Positions 36,132 to 48,340 of a stretch of DNA of 64,000 nt are shown piece after piece; the first letter of the stretch is position 1, and every line of letters begins with the position of its first letter. The stretch is taken from NCBI RefSeq assembly GCF_964019385.1, contig NC_088645.1, forward strand, positions 18,993,180 to 19,057,179. The letters are read 5' to 3'. The notes under the pieces were generated by a model. The model was not told the DNA's origin, made no database searches, and was given only the letters and a program-made list of their open reading frames with translations. The DNA is from Sycon ciliatum (lineage: Eukaryota; Porifera; Calcarea; Leucosolenida; Sycettidae). A program made the translations under genes and the position numbers.

Positions 36132-36434
36132 ATGATCGATCACCAGGGCACTCGTTGGCACCACCGCCCTGCTAGTTGCTATCAGTAAGTCACATACTTA
36201 TTGACATGATGCTTCGTGTAGTTCCATTTGATGAACATGAGCGTATGGAGGAAAATCACAGTTTCCTATCTTGCCTTACACTCCACAGTGACAAGAAAAG
36301 ACTACCATATCGCGGAGCCAGAAGTCTAGCCATATGATCCTCATGGCAAAAAAAAGTAGCAAAGGAGCTCAGAGAGAAAGTAAATAAATTTTAGTTATCA
36401 TGGATGCAGTGAATGGGATTTCGGTCTTTGACCC

Positions 36435-36578
36435 CTTTGTGGTGGGTCTGATCTACTCACCTCCCACCGTTTAGGAGCTGCATCTGCGCCTTGATCCAAG
36501 AGGGTGGTGGCGTTCCTGCGGATGCGGAAAACTGGGCCTTTGGCCGAGTCTCACGCGAACCGTGAAATTATTATTATT
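36435..36578 (+). repeat. SINE-like dispersed repeat in intron 1 of gene 3
   Basis: Full copy of the family, with GTGGGTCTGATCTACTCACC at the left and GCGAACCGTG followed by (ATT)n at the right. The (ATT)n tail matches the LINE tails in this window. Confidence 0.75.
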
Positions 36579-37361
36579 AAACCTACCTTATCACAATCCA
36601 AACCTCACAGAATGTGCTCCGAGAACGGGGAATAATGTAGATGTTGAATTGAGCCTTGACAATTCTGCTTCTGACTCGGTCCTTAATATAATTTATTTCA
36701 TATTTTCGCCTGCAGGTGTGCTATGTACTGGATCCTCCGCTGATATGCTGGCAAACTGCATTCCAGAAGATGGAGATATACAGACCTATGAAAATAGGAT
36801 CTACATCCGGCCCAAAGTTGACCCGGCACCAGTTACGTTGAGTTTGCGTAACGCAAAACTCTACAACAAGACGTTCGCCTTCACATCACCGTGCTATTTG
36901 TTATTCAAAGCGATCTCACTGATGTACTATGGATCATGCTCCGTAGCAGTGAGTTATGGCAGTGATAACAGATTTCTTGAGACTCTTGACTTTCCAATAC
37001 GGCCAAAGCGTATGTGGTTTACTGCACAGGAAAGCTTAACGCAATCTGCTACCCGAAGCTCCACGAACACATGAAAGGGAGTAAAAGAAGGAAGTTGATG
37101 ATATCCATTTCTGCCAGAGACGAGAATTGTATCATATACAAAGTGGAGAACAGTTACCCAGTAAGAGGATTGGCCATAATTGCCCAGGGTAAGCTGTTAA
37201 ATTCGTACTTCGAAGTATATTCACAACATATAGAGTAAGTAACAACGAATTTCCCGGCTATCCATCGCTTGATAACCTGTGTTTCGCAACATAAACATAT
37301 TATTATATATTTTAAGAACTCAGATGGTGAGCCAAGGAATATGTTATTTCGATGTAAATGG

Positions 37362-37524
37362 AAACAAGGAAAATGGTAGGGCACAAGTTATGCGTTAGAG
37401 TACACCAACGATTACTCCTTTTCTGTCTGGTGCCACCTTCTGCATGTCTGCCTGTTCAAATCTGGTTTTTATTTGGTGGATTCTAACGCACAACTTGTGA
37501 GCCACCAGTTTCCTTGTTTCATTA
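37362..37524. mobile_element. Fold-back MITE in intron 2 of gene 3
   Basis: AAACAAGGAAAATGGTAGGG on the left faces the complement of AAACAAGGAAACTGGTGGCT on the right. Confidence 0.75.
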
Positions 37525-37556
37525 AATATATTAGCATAGAATAGTACCTATGAATT

Positions 37557-38410
37557 TCCAGTTACGAAACAATATCCACTTACACCACCAGTTGCGATCC
37601 CATTGCAGGACACTAACCGTGAACGTCAGCACCATCGGTCAGTGTCGTGCAATGTTATTGCATGAGCTGATTTTTTATTATCTGGTGGTGTTAGTAGACG
37701 TTGTTGCGGAACTTGTAGGTCATTGGTCCTTTTCTTACTATACATTCATCCTTTGCCCTCCTCCCGAGTCTATCCTTGCACACCAGATGAGTCGTCTATA
37801 TATATATACATGTATATTCTTCAAATTTTGCTTTCTCATGCATGTACCACAGGCACACTTGCCCGCACAACTACATGTATATGTACGCGTTTACTCCACA
37901 CAAACATTCAAACACACACGCACACACCCACATATTCTGACTTCCACTTACACACACACACATACGGTTTACCACGGGCCGAAACACTGTACAGCACACA
38001 CCGCGCGAAAAAAAACACAGTTTGCATAGGCAGAAAACCAAAAAAGTTACGAAACTGCGGCATAGTAATACGACCAATAATGTAGTTACTCGTTCCCAGA
38101 CATATTCTTTCGAAAAGTGCAACATTTCTTATTAACATGGGAAAAGTCTTCCTACTCACACCCAATATCGTTCTTTCCGAACCATCTCCTATTTCTTTTT
38201 CTTTCGGAAAAAGCACTCCGCCAACAATAAATGTAGACTTTCACAGGGCTGTATGAAGAATTCATTAATTTGCGCCTTTTATTAGAATGAATGGCAGTTA
38301 GTTGTACAATGTAGAACATCAGTGACGTTGGGCAGTGTCGTGCAATGTTATGGCATGACCTGAATGTGAAGCAACTGGTGGTGTTAGTGGACAATGTAGA
38401 GTACCTTGTA
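37557..38410. repeat. Two copies of a CACCACCAGTTGC-type MITE
   Basis: A copy at about 37557-37745 and a partial one at about 38300-38410 share GTCAGTGTCGTGCAATGTTA or close variants and CTGGTGGTGTTAGT. The interval between holds an (AC)n-like tract near 37915-37965. These insertions explain why intron 2 of gene 3 is 1.2 kb longer than in gene 4. Confidence 0.6.
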
Positions 38411-40624
38411 GTTCCTTGGTCCTTTTGTCCTTCATTAACTTAGCCCTTCTCTCTCCTTCTTAGTCTGTAAATACAGTACATGTAAATGACAGAATATTTG
38501 TTGTATATAATTGTATCATGTGAGGTGTGATCTGGTTAGCTGGTGTACGATGAAAGTCACAGTGGCTTTTTTATCCAGGCGAGAAGCTGCGATGTGCCTA
38601 TCACACACTTTCACTGGCTTCCTTTTTCGTCAGTACATCTGTTCGCGTCGTCACCGTGACCTTTAGTGGCAGAAACCGAACGTATAAAAAATAAATCAAC
38701 AACATGACCTTGTACATTGATTCATTTTTTCTCTCCGTTATGTAATGTATGACCTGGTATATTTTCAACTTTTTCCTTGAATGCGGTCGCCGCATCTTAA
38801 ACCTCTGTCTGACCCATTGCTTATGAAACTTCCGTAATTACTAGTTTCTGAAAATATCTGCAGTTTTATTATGAGTCGATAACCAGTACACTCTCCACAT
38901 TGCTGTGTGTTCTCTGCAGTAATCCCGAAACAAGCTGAAACAAGCACTGCTCCCAGCCATACTGTAACCACAAGTCAATCTTCTACCCGTTCCACACAGA
39001 AGCCGACTGCCTCTACACTAACAGCTCCAGTTACAACTGCCTCTTCAGTCCAAACTCCAGTTACGAACACTGCAATAGTGGGGTCAACTAGCACCGTGGA
39101 CACCTATGTTACTCAGGTGAAGACATCGACTCCCGCAACCACCCTAGTGGAACAGCTTGAAGATGAGCCAGGCGGATTTAGTTTGGTTACCACCGTTGTA
39201 ATTCCTTTGGTTGTACTTTCTGTTCTCCTGAGCGTTTTTATTCTGCTGGTACTAGTTCGGTCAGGAACCTTTCTTTCAGAGAGTAGTCAACCGTGGATCA
39301 TCGCTATTCGTAAATCGACAGTCCCGCAAAATAGGCCAGACCCGATAAATCAGTTTTACGAGAATCACAACGGTCCTGACGGCGTTGCCCAGGGACCTAC
39401 GGCAGAACTGACGGATCTGGGTCTGTACTCGGCCGTTGGACCTGGTTACAGCCATCCAACCAACCGTCCCTAGACACCTCCTGATATAGCTGCTGCCCTT
39501 TATGCCAGTTGTGCGGAGAATGAGACTTACACTTATGCTACCCGTGATGGTGCTGCGCCAACGAGTTATGTCAACACGGAAACGAAGCAGAAAGATGCTG
39601 GTGAGCCATACGCCAGCGTGCAGTCTATGTTTGATCAATCAATCGAGGACGTCCATTCACAACCTAAAAGCCAGGATATAGAGACAGCCAGACAGGAAGC
39701 CGAAGAAGCCCCAGCCGTCTGCTACTCAGTTCCCCACAAGGCGGATACGACAGATGTTCGCAGACCTTACGAAAACGCAGAGGAGTGCACGGCTACTAAG
39801 CGTGATGAACAACCCCGCACTACACAATCAATCGACCACATATGTCGTGCTACGGATGTAACATCACGTAGCGTCTTATCGAGGTCCGCGCAATCCGCCG
39901 TACATAACCAGGAGAAGTGTATCAATCCAGATGATGTGGAGCGCAAAAAACGCCGTGGTCTGAGCGACGCAACAACAGTAGTATGCCGCGATACCAACAC
40001 CACCACCACTACCAGCACCAACCCGCAGTCATCTCGCTTATCCCTTCCAGCCACATCTACATCGACGCCGACTGGGTCAGACACTCAAAGATGTGTGTCT
40101 CCATCACAGGTCCCAAAGCCTCTGCCATATCGGGTATTCAAAGTATTGAAGGACAGCCAGGGCGATTACATGAACCCACAGGACACATTCTCCTATCAAG
40201 GCGCGGACCAGCCTGATACAGACACTGATCCTAACATCTATGCAGAACCAGCCATCTCCCCGAGCGATGAAGGATTGTGCAACGCATCCACCCTTGAAAG
40301 TAGAGATGAGGTGGTTGGTATCAGCACTGTGCCAGTTGAGCTTCCTGATCCTTCTGCCATATATGCTGTGCCACAGAAGGGCTGCGCGGAAACTTGAAGC
40401 ATGTACATCTAGTATTACTTCGGTGCCAGATCACATTCGCAAGTTTTTCAATATTTCATAATTTCCAGACCAGGACTAAAGTTAATTTTGTCAGCGCCGA
40501 CGACTTTCGAAATCACTTATTTGTTTCCACGCTTCGTTTCTAATTCGATTCGCGAAAATGCACCAAGTGAAATTAATCACCCAATGAACATAAACATACC
40601 CCCGCCACCCTATCACATTATAGT

Positions 40625-40730
40625 GGAGTATCCTTTTCCGTGTTTCTTCGTCCTTGAAGGGTGCTGGCATTCCTACGGATTCGGAAAACTCGGCATCTGG
40701 CTGAATCTGATGCGAACCGTGGTTTTGTTT
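40625..40730 (+). repeat. SINE-like repeat, diverged, 3' flank of gene 3
   Basis: GGATTCGGAAAACTCGGCAT and GCGAACCGTGG match the family. The same copy is present at 47435-47545 after gene 4, so it predates the duplication. Confidence 0.6.
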
Positions 40731-41062
40731 TCTTTTTCCTCATCCTCACCGTGCCACCCAATTCTACCTATTTTCCACCTACAGTCACTGATTTTTTTCT
40801 AATCCATTTTTATCTTCCTCAACCGCCCGCTCTGTCTACTTTGACAATACGGCTTGCCTGTCAATAACATCTCTGCTCGTTGCATGCATTAAAAGACTCT
40901 TGTTTCTTTTCGTCTTCAATGTTACAGTTCACACTTGTATATTTCAGTGCCGTTGTTTCAGGTGTTATTGTCCCTTACTTTTGCTTCCTTTTTGTAGTTC
41001 GACTGTATTGCAATGTCCTTTAGTATAACGACAATTCCTGTAGGGTATTGTACTAAAACGTG

Positions 41063-41180
41063 CTAGAAAAGAGAGAGATAGAGAGAGAGAGAAGGAGAGG
41101 CAGAGAAGGAGAGAGAGTGGGAGAGGGAGAGGGAAAGAGAGTGAAAGAGAGAGAGGGGGAAGAGGGAGAGAGAGAGCTGC
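41063..41180 (+). repeat. (GA)n microsatellite
   Basis: GA-rich tract with interruptions. Its counterpart after gene 4 lies at 47877-48340. Confidence 0.95.
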
Positions 41181-41240
41181 CCAGGGGCAGCTATTCTGGC
41201 GAATGTGCTTGTGGACTTTGTCTTTGAAAAATCGTTGCAC

Positions 41241-42150
41241 TAGTAGCCAGTGCAGGCTGTAGTAATAAAACGACTCATCCGTTTTCTATTCCCGTGAATG
41301 CTACACACATGCTGCGACGGGACCAAGACTACTGCCGGAAATTACACTGTGTAACGTTATTACACGTGTTTTGTTGTTGATTCCTGGTTAGTTGCTGGTT
41401 TTTCCCTCCTGAAAGATGTTGCCGCCGCAAAGGCTGGGGTTTTGTGTTCGTCCTTTGGATCCGTTTAGGGAGACGAGAGGCTACAGTGCGAAGGCGTACG
41501 ATCTGTCCGAGCATTGGCGAAGAAGAAAACTTTGCAGGAGATTTGTCGTGGAAATGAACAGAACGGAACATATACCAGTCGATACGCGAGTAAGAGGGTA
41601 CAGTGTATTACCCTGGTTGGACCTAACCTCTCCTCACAAACAGTCTCTTCTTTAATTTAAAAGTCTAACATCGTTCACGTCAAAACTAAACTCATTCTTT
41701 TGCTCACTGAGCAATACCATATTTTCATTTTCTTTCTTCCTCCAGTAACTGATTTGTCTGGACCCGTCTTTATCTTTCACGTAGGCATTTCCACTACTTT
41801 CTCTCGTCCTCGCTGCGTTTTCGTAACGTAATTTGGTAAAGAATCCATGGTGTAGTGATTCCACCACGACACTCGTACCCATAACCAAAAACGATTTTTC
41901 TATTCAACTGTGAGCTTTTATAGCCAGAGCATGTTCCAGCAGTGGCATCAGGGTGATATCAGAAGCAGCCAATCAAGGAAAAGTAACCACACTGCAAGCT
42001 GGTGTGGCTGTGATTTGTCGAGCTGTGAGTTGGTGTGGCTGTGAGTTGTCTTGGCTGTGAGTTGACGACACTGTAAGTTGTTTTGGCTGTGAGTTGACAA
42101 CACAGTGAGCTGGCGGCTGTCAGTTGTCGCGCTGTGATCCAACTCGCGGT
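41241..42150. other. No gene recognised; GAGTTG-rich patch
   Basis: About 41990-42130 is an irregular repeat of GGCTGTGAGTTG and relatives. No gene is supported. Confidence 0.45.
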
Positions 42151-43695
42151 GACCTGTCGTGTTCCCAGTAGGTTCTAATTACGTTGTTCATGACGCAAGA
42201 AATCTGCAATGTTCATGTCGGCAGGCCACATACCCCAAGCAGTGTAGGCAGCGCGCTGGTCAACTCCAAGCGACCTCGATGGCATGCTCGACGGTCATTC
42301 CTTGCTGTTGAAAATCTACATGTATTAGCATGTAACACTAGCCGCGGTTCCTGCTGAACCATGTTCGAGATGAGCTAGATTATTGTGAGAAAAAAATGCA
42401 TACCTGTTCTTACTGCAAAATGAAATATCTCAAAGAATTCTTGCCAATGCAAATACTGCTAGCGCTATAACGATAGTATCTGCATGTTCGGAGCAGAGCA
42501 TACAGGAATATAATGCATCGAACCTCCTCCCTCATGGTCCGTTCCGAATAACGCCTCAGGAACGGTCGTGATCGTGGGCATTGTGTCGTGCACCAGAAGG
42601 CGTTATTTTACGTCACGAGGCACATGATTTCATCATTCCTCTTGCAGTAAAATCCAAAAATTCAGTCACTTTTGCATCAACTGTTGCACCGAAAAATGTT
42701 GATGGCGCAAGGAGAACCTCGTCGTTTGAAGTGACAAGTGATCACCGCTGCTTTTCCTTTCAGAGTCAACAATACACTTTGTTCCGCAGCGCTGGGAGTG
42801 GTGTTGGAGTAGTAATGGCTGACTAGAAGTTGCGGAAGGGCGAGCCTTCCTACGCACGTATGAGTTTGGAACTGTTTCAGCATGGTCGAGTGGAAAAAAA
42901 CCAAAATATTTATTTCAAGATTACCCAAAAAGGATGATTGAGGACATGTCCGCAATGCTAGATGAGGTGTTCTACTATCGGCCGCTGTATAGTGCTTGTT
43001 TATTGAGGACATAGATCGCTTTTTTATCAGCGCTTGTCGTTTGGCTATTTTCAAGTCGACCATTTGTTGCATCACGGGATGATGGCCCTCGTCTTCTGGG
43101 ATGCTGGCGTGGCTAAGCGATGCTGCCCCAAGAACTCTTCTAGGGTGAGGCAAGGTTTACTTCATGGAGTTTTTTTTAAGCCTGTTCTTGTACGCTGCGG
43201 CGTAACTGGTTTGTAGTCCCATGAATGTGATTTTTAAATGTAAAAAAAAGGGAAGAAACACATGAGAACGAGTTATGCAGCAACTATCCACGACTGCAAC
43301 AAGATGATAAACGGTCAGAAAGCACAATAATAGGGCACAAAATGACAGGCTACTGCGACATTCAGCGACCCGAGACCTAGCTCTAACACATCTCCGGTGC
43401 GCAAACCAACAGCCTTCCAACTTGGAAGGTTTATGGGTACGTAGGACCGAAGAGGGGAAGGTGAGCGCAGCGAAAATATGCACAAGCTACGTCCCGCGGC
43501 AATTTTTTTTCGATTTTTCGATCATTTGGTAGGGTTTGTCATTTTCTAGGTTCTCTTCAGTATATTATCTGCGGGCTTTGCACAGTCAATATCCACCCCG
43601 AAGGAAACGTACCCGCACAATGTGGGCGAAATTGGAGATATCGACTTGCACTAATGTTCTGGTTTCTCACACATGCTCTCTTAAACACTTCGGTG
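42151..43695. mobile_element. Half copy of the long-TIR element, split by a fold-back MITE
   Basis: Matches the right half of the 48967-51182 element: internal sequence, then the right arm (42580-43230 and 43540-43695). It shares the phrase AAGTGATCACCGCTGCTTTT, where the full copy has AAGTGATCACCGCTTCTTTT. The arm is interrupted at about 43238-43500 by a fold-back MITE. The left arm is missing. Confidence 0.7.
43238..43480. mobile_element. Fold-back MITE family copy nested in the long-TIR element
   Basis: GAGAACGAGTTATGCAGCAA and CACGACTGCAACAAGATGAT match the 13077 family. Only one arm and inner sequence are present, followed by the GAGGGGAAGG segment also seen near 15965. Confidence 0.65.
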
Positions 43696-43704
43696 ACTCT
43701 GCGT

Positions 43705-44315
43705 CACGAACTAAACTTCCACATACACCGTGTTGTGCGCAACAAAAGATTTTTTTGAAGCCCGCAGTAACCCTCTTCCAGTTTACGAAATATTTTACCG
43801 GTTTTATGCAATTATCATTGGCCCGGCAGGGACTGCAGGCGATCGAATCCTCAGCGTGACTAATGGGGTTCCAAACCGTGCTGGTGTGCTCGAAGGCGAG
43901 TCAGAAGCCATTGGTGCATGTCGTTTCTCACTACATTTTGGCAAGCACACATTGCAAACGATCCCAGTTATGAACGTCATAGTTCTGGCGTTCAACCAAA
44001 ACTTGTTGTCCTCGTGGATTGTAAGCAGATGGTAATTTCTGCCACGAAGACCGCTACTATCACTCTTCGTGCAACTGTTGAAGTTCCGATGTTTGACCTG
44101 AAGACTTGCTTAGGTTTGCCCTCATTTTCTGGAGAGTTCTGGTCTTCTGCTTTGCGCGAATCATTTTTTAGCTGAAGAATTTGATTATTGTCAGCTTAAC
44201 TGTATCAGGCTAATGCAATACTACTTTACGTAAAGAGCGAAGGGTCACTGTCGCACCTTCCATCCTATCTGTGTAGTAGGTTTAGATCGACAGCAGAGAA
44301 GGCATCCATAGGAAG
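43705..44315 (+). promoter_or_regulatory. Conserved 5' block of receptor gene 4
   Basis: Parallel to the block before genes 3 and 5, with CTCGTGGATTGTAAGCAGAT and, next to the ATG, GACAGCAGAGAAGGCATCCA. Confidence 0.6.
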
Positions 44316-47199
44316 ATGAAAGCCAGTGTACTCGGCGGCACCACCGCCGTGATAGTTGCTTTCAGTAAGTCATACACCTAGTTTTTGTAGACATGTTACT
44401 GACCCTAACCGTATGGATGCAGATCAGGACTTTGCCTATCTTGCCGTACAACTGACAGTGAGAGACAGAAAGTCTATCGCTTAGCTAGAAATCGAAACAT
44501 AATGGTCCTCATTGCAGACTAAAATTAATAGTAAATCAGCCCACAGAAAACGAAAGACATTTGTTTTATCCAAATTTATGAGAATCCAAACCTTAGAGAA
44601 TGTGCTCCGAATTCGTAGAAAGATTCATGTGGGATTGAGCCATGCCAATACCGCTTGCCAATGCTGTGTCTTACTCGTTCCTTCAGTAAATGTATTATGT
44701 GTGTTGCCTGCAGGTTTGCTATGCACTGTACCTCATGCCAATATGCTGCCCAACTGCGCGCCAGAAGATGGAGATATTCGGACATATGAAAATTGGATAT
44801 ATATCCAGCCCGAGATTGATGAGAAAGCAGCTACGTTGTATTCGGGTACCGCAAAACGGTACAACAAGACCTTCACGTTCACATCACCTTGCCATTTGTT
44901 ATTCAAAGCGATTTCTCTGATGTACTTTGGATCATGCTCCGTAGCAGTGAGTTTAGGAAGTGATAACAACATCAAGTTTCTTCAGACCCTTCCTTTTCCA
45001 GCCTCGCGAGGACAGCACTGGAATACTGGATTGGAGCGCTTAACTGTATCTGTTACCAAAACCCTCCAAGAGTACATGACGGGGATTAAAAGAAGGCAGT
45101 TGATGATATCCGTTTATGCTAGAAAGGCACATTGTGAAATATACCCCGTCGAGCACATTGCACTAGCACGAGGATTGACCATTATTGCCCAGGGTAAGCC
45201 GTTAAATCCTTATATTAAACAAAACAATTATTTTCGAAATCACATTCTTATAACAAGCCCACGTGCCTTCACATACGCTAACACACAATACTCAACCCTC
45301 CTACACACCCAGAACGCGCACGCAGACACTCCTAGAGGCACAAACATCACCAGGGATACAAACTGAAAGAGACGTTTAGCGTTGTGGCCATCATTACTAA
45401 CATACTTTCACTCGCTTCCTTGTTCGTGATTAGTTCTGTTCGCTTGGTCACAAAGACCTTTAACGGTCGTAGTGACTGAACGTATACAAAATCAATCAAC
45501 ACGATGTCAGTGCGCATTGGTCTATTCTGTCTCCCCGCTATGCATTGCGCCACCTGGTATATTTATGAAGTATTCGCTTAAATTCGTGCGCTGTACCTTT
45601 AAACCTCTGTCGGGCCCATTCGTGCTCATTAAACTTCCATCACTTATCTGAGCATCATCTCAGATGAGTTGAGAACCAATGCATTCTTCACATTTCTTTG
45701 TGATTTCTGCAGTAATCCAGCCAACTGCTGAAACAAGCCCTCCTCCCAATCATGCTGTTACTAGATCAGCTTCTAGCCTTTCCATACAGCAGATGTCTGT
45801 CTCTACAGTACCAAATTCAGTCACGACCACTCCCTTTGTGGAGTCAACACGTACCACCCCTTCTGCGGCGTCCAATACAGTGCAAGTCACTCTGGTGACA
45901 ATTAGTGCAGAGGACTCCTCTATCACTCAGACCAATACATCGACTCTATCAACAGCCCAAGTAGAACAGCTAGAAGATGGGTCCAACGGATTTAATTTAC
46001 TTACTACCATTGTTATTCCTTTGGTTCTATTTTCTGTCCTCCTGAGCGTTTTTATTCTGCTGTTACTGGTTCGGACAGGAACCGTCCTTTCTGGACGCAG
46101 TCATCCGTGGATCATCGCTTTTCGTAAATCGACAATCGCGCGAAATAGGCCAGACCCGATAAATCAGTTTTACGAGAATCACAACTGTCCTGACGGCGCT
46201 GACCAGGAACCTACGGCAGAACTGACGGATCCGGGTCTGTACTCGGCCGTTGGACCTGGTTACAGCCATCCAACCAACCGTCCCAAGACACCTCCTGATA
46301 AAGCTGCTGCTCTTTATGACAGTTGTACGGAGAATGAGACTTACACTTATGCTACCCGTGATGGTTCTGCGCCAGCGAATTATATCAACACGGAAACGAG
46401 GCAGAAAGATGATGGTGAGCCATACGCCAGCGTGCAGCCTATGTTTGATCAATCAACCGAGGACGTGCAGTCACATCCTAAAAGCCAGCAAACAGAGACT
46501 GCCAGACAGGACGCCAAAGAAGCTCCAGCCGTCTGCTACTCAGTTCCTCAAAAGGAGGATACGACAGGTGTTCGCAGACATTACGAAAACGCAGAGGAGC
46601 GCACGGCTACTAAGCGTGATGAACAACCCCGCACTACACATTCAATCGAAACCATATGTCGTGCTACGGATGTAAAATCACTTCGCGTCTTATCGAAGTC
46701 CGCACAATCAGCCCAACATAACCATAAGAAGTGTATCAATCCAGATGATGTGGAGCGCCGTGGTCTGGGTTATGCAACACCAGTAGTATGTCGCAATGCC
46801 GCAACCACCAATACCAGCACCAACCAGCAGTCATCTCGATTATCCCTTCCAGCCACATATCCATCGACGCCGACTGGGTCAGACACCCACAGATGTGTGT
46901 CTCCATCTCAGGTTCCAAGGCCTCTGCCATATCAGGTATTCAAAGTACTGAAAGACAGCCAAGGCGATTATACTAACCAACAGGACACAGTCTCCAGCAA
47001 CGGGGCTCAACAATCTTATACAGACACAGACCCTAACATCTATGCAAAACCAGCCCTCTCCCTCAGCGATAACATCTTGTTCAACGCAACGACCCTTGGC
47101 AAAAGAGAAGACGTGGGTGGTACCAGCACTCTGCAGGTTAATCCTCCTGATCCTTCTGCCATATATGCTGTGCCACAGAAAGCCAACGGGGAAACATAA
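44316..47199 (+). CDS. Receptor family gene 4: signal peptide, 4-Cys ectodomain, TM, Tyr-rich tail
   Basis: The best intact member. Exons 44316-44364 (A|gtaagt), 44714-45193 (cag|GT, G|gtaagc) and 45713-47199 (gcag|TA) give 671 residues; both introns are phase 1. The signal peptide is MKASVLGGTTAVIVAF. The ectodomain (about residues 17-176) has cysteines in PNC, SPC, GSC and AHC, and ends LTIIAQG. A Ser/Thr-rich stalk leads to the membrane helix at about 271-296 (TIVIPLVLFSVLLSVFILLL). The tail (297-671) holds YENH, YSAV, YDSC, YTYA, YINT, YASV, YSVP, YENA, YATP, YQVF, YTNQ, YTDT, YAKP and YAVP. So YxN (Grb2-type) and YxxP (Crk-type) sites dominate. It probably acts as a phosphotyrosine docking receptor at the cell surface; the ligand is unknown. 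The track GYSHPTNRPKTPPDK is intact here and broken in gene 3. Confidence 0.88.
45330..45378 (-). repeat. Small fragment of the hammerhead element in intron 2 of gene 4
   Basis: GGCACAAACATCACCAGGGA continuing into TACAAACTGAAAGAGACG matches the non-ribozyme part of the 478-bp unit. No ribozyme is included. Confidence 0.7.
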
Positions 47200-47434
47200 A
47201 GCATGTTCATCTAATATTTGTTCGGTGCCAGTTCACTTTCGCTCGCTTGCCACTATTTCATATTTTCCAGACGAACACTATAAGGATTGTTAACCGCACC
47301 AAAGACTCCCAAAATCACTTGTTTTCACACTTTGTTTCTAATTCGATTTGCGGAAATCCAACAAGTGAAATCATTCACCTACTGAACACAAACATACCTC
47401 CCCCCTCCCACACCACAACCACCGTGTAATGTTT

Positions 47435-47545
47435 TATTGGACTATCCTTTTTCCACGTTTCTTGATCCTTCAAGGGTGGTGCCATTCCTACGGATTCATT
47501 CGGTAAACTCGGCATCTGGCCGAGTCTGACGCCAACCGTGATTTG
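47435..47545 (+). repeat. SINE-like repeat, diverged, 3' flank of gene 4
   Basis: Counterpart of 40625-40730. Shares CATTCCTACGGATTC and AAACTCGGCATCTGG with it. Confidence 0.6.
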
Positions 47546-47876
47546 TTTTTCCTCAGCCTCACCCTGCCACCCGATTCTACCTTTTTTCCATGTAAAGTCG
47601 TTGATTTTTTCGAATCGATTTTTTTCTTCCACAACCGCCCGCTCTATCTGCGCTGACCATACTGCTTGCCTGTCAGTAACAACTCTGCTTGTTGCATGCA
47701 GTTAATTGAAGACTTTTTGTTTCTTCTCGTCTTCCATGTCACAGTTAACACTTGTATTATTTCAGTGCCATTGTTTCAGGTTTTATTATCCCTTACTTTG
47801 GTATCCTTTTGGGAGTTCGACTGTATTGCAATGTGCTTTAGTATAGGGGCAATTCCTGCAGGGTATTGTTATAAAC

Positions 47877-48001
47877 CGAGAGAGAGAAGATAGAGAGCGA
47901 GAGATAGAGAGCGAGGGGGAGAGAGAGAGAGAGAGAATTGAGCAAGAGCGAGAGCGAGCGCTAGAGAGAAAGAGAGAGAGAGTGGGAGAGAGACAGAGAG
48001 G

Positions 48002-48032
<31 letters not shown>

Positions 48033-48109
48033 AAAGAGAGAGTGAGAGAGAGAGCGAGAGCGAGAATGAGTGCGAGAGCGAGAGCGCGAGCAAGAGCTAG
48101 AGCGAGAGC

Positions 48110-48186
<77 letters not shown>

Positions 48187-48340
48187 ATAGACAGAGAGAC
48201 ATAGCGAGAGAGATGGAGAGAGAGGGAGAGATGGAGAGAGAGAGGGAGACAAAGGGGTGGGAGAGAGGGGGCGAGAGACAGATAAAGAGAGAAAGAGAGA
48301 GAGAGTAAAGGTGGAGGGAAGAGGGAGAGAGGGGGGGGGG
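47877..48340 (+). repeat. (GA)n microsatellite with GAGCGA and GATA variants
   Basis: Long GA tract including an uninterrupted (GA)n run near 48120-48182, a GAGCGA-rich part near 48050-48110 and a GATA patch near 48003-48017. Arg/Glu-rich and Ser/Leu-rich frames across it are artefacts. A CT-rich tract follows at 48570-48632. Confidence 0.95.

Larger units (their letters stand above)
36132..40397 (+). pseudogene. Receptor family gene 3, disabled paralogue of gene 4
   Basis: Exons 36132-36184, 36716-37188 and 38920-40397 align with gene 4. Three lesions are visible. Exon 1 carries four extra bases (ATGATCGATCACC against ATGATTACC in gene 5), which shifts the frame out of the signal peptide. 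Exon 2 lacks one base near 37054, so the ectodomain frame ends at 37074. An in-frame TAG at 39472 follows GYSHPTNRP where gene 4 continues with KTPPDK. Splice sites are intact. The rest is still close to gene 4, including the TM (VIPLVVLSVLLSVFILLVLV) and tail motifs YENH, YSAV, YTYA, YASV, YSVP, YMNP, YAEP and YAVP. Loss was therefore recent, or some lesions are sequencing errors. Confidence 0.78.
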
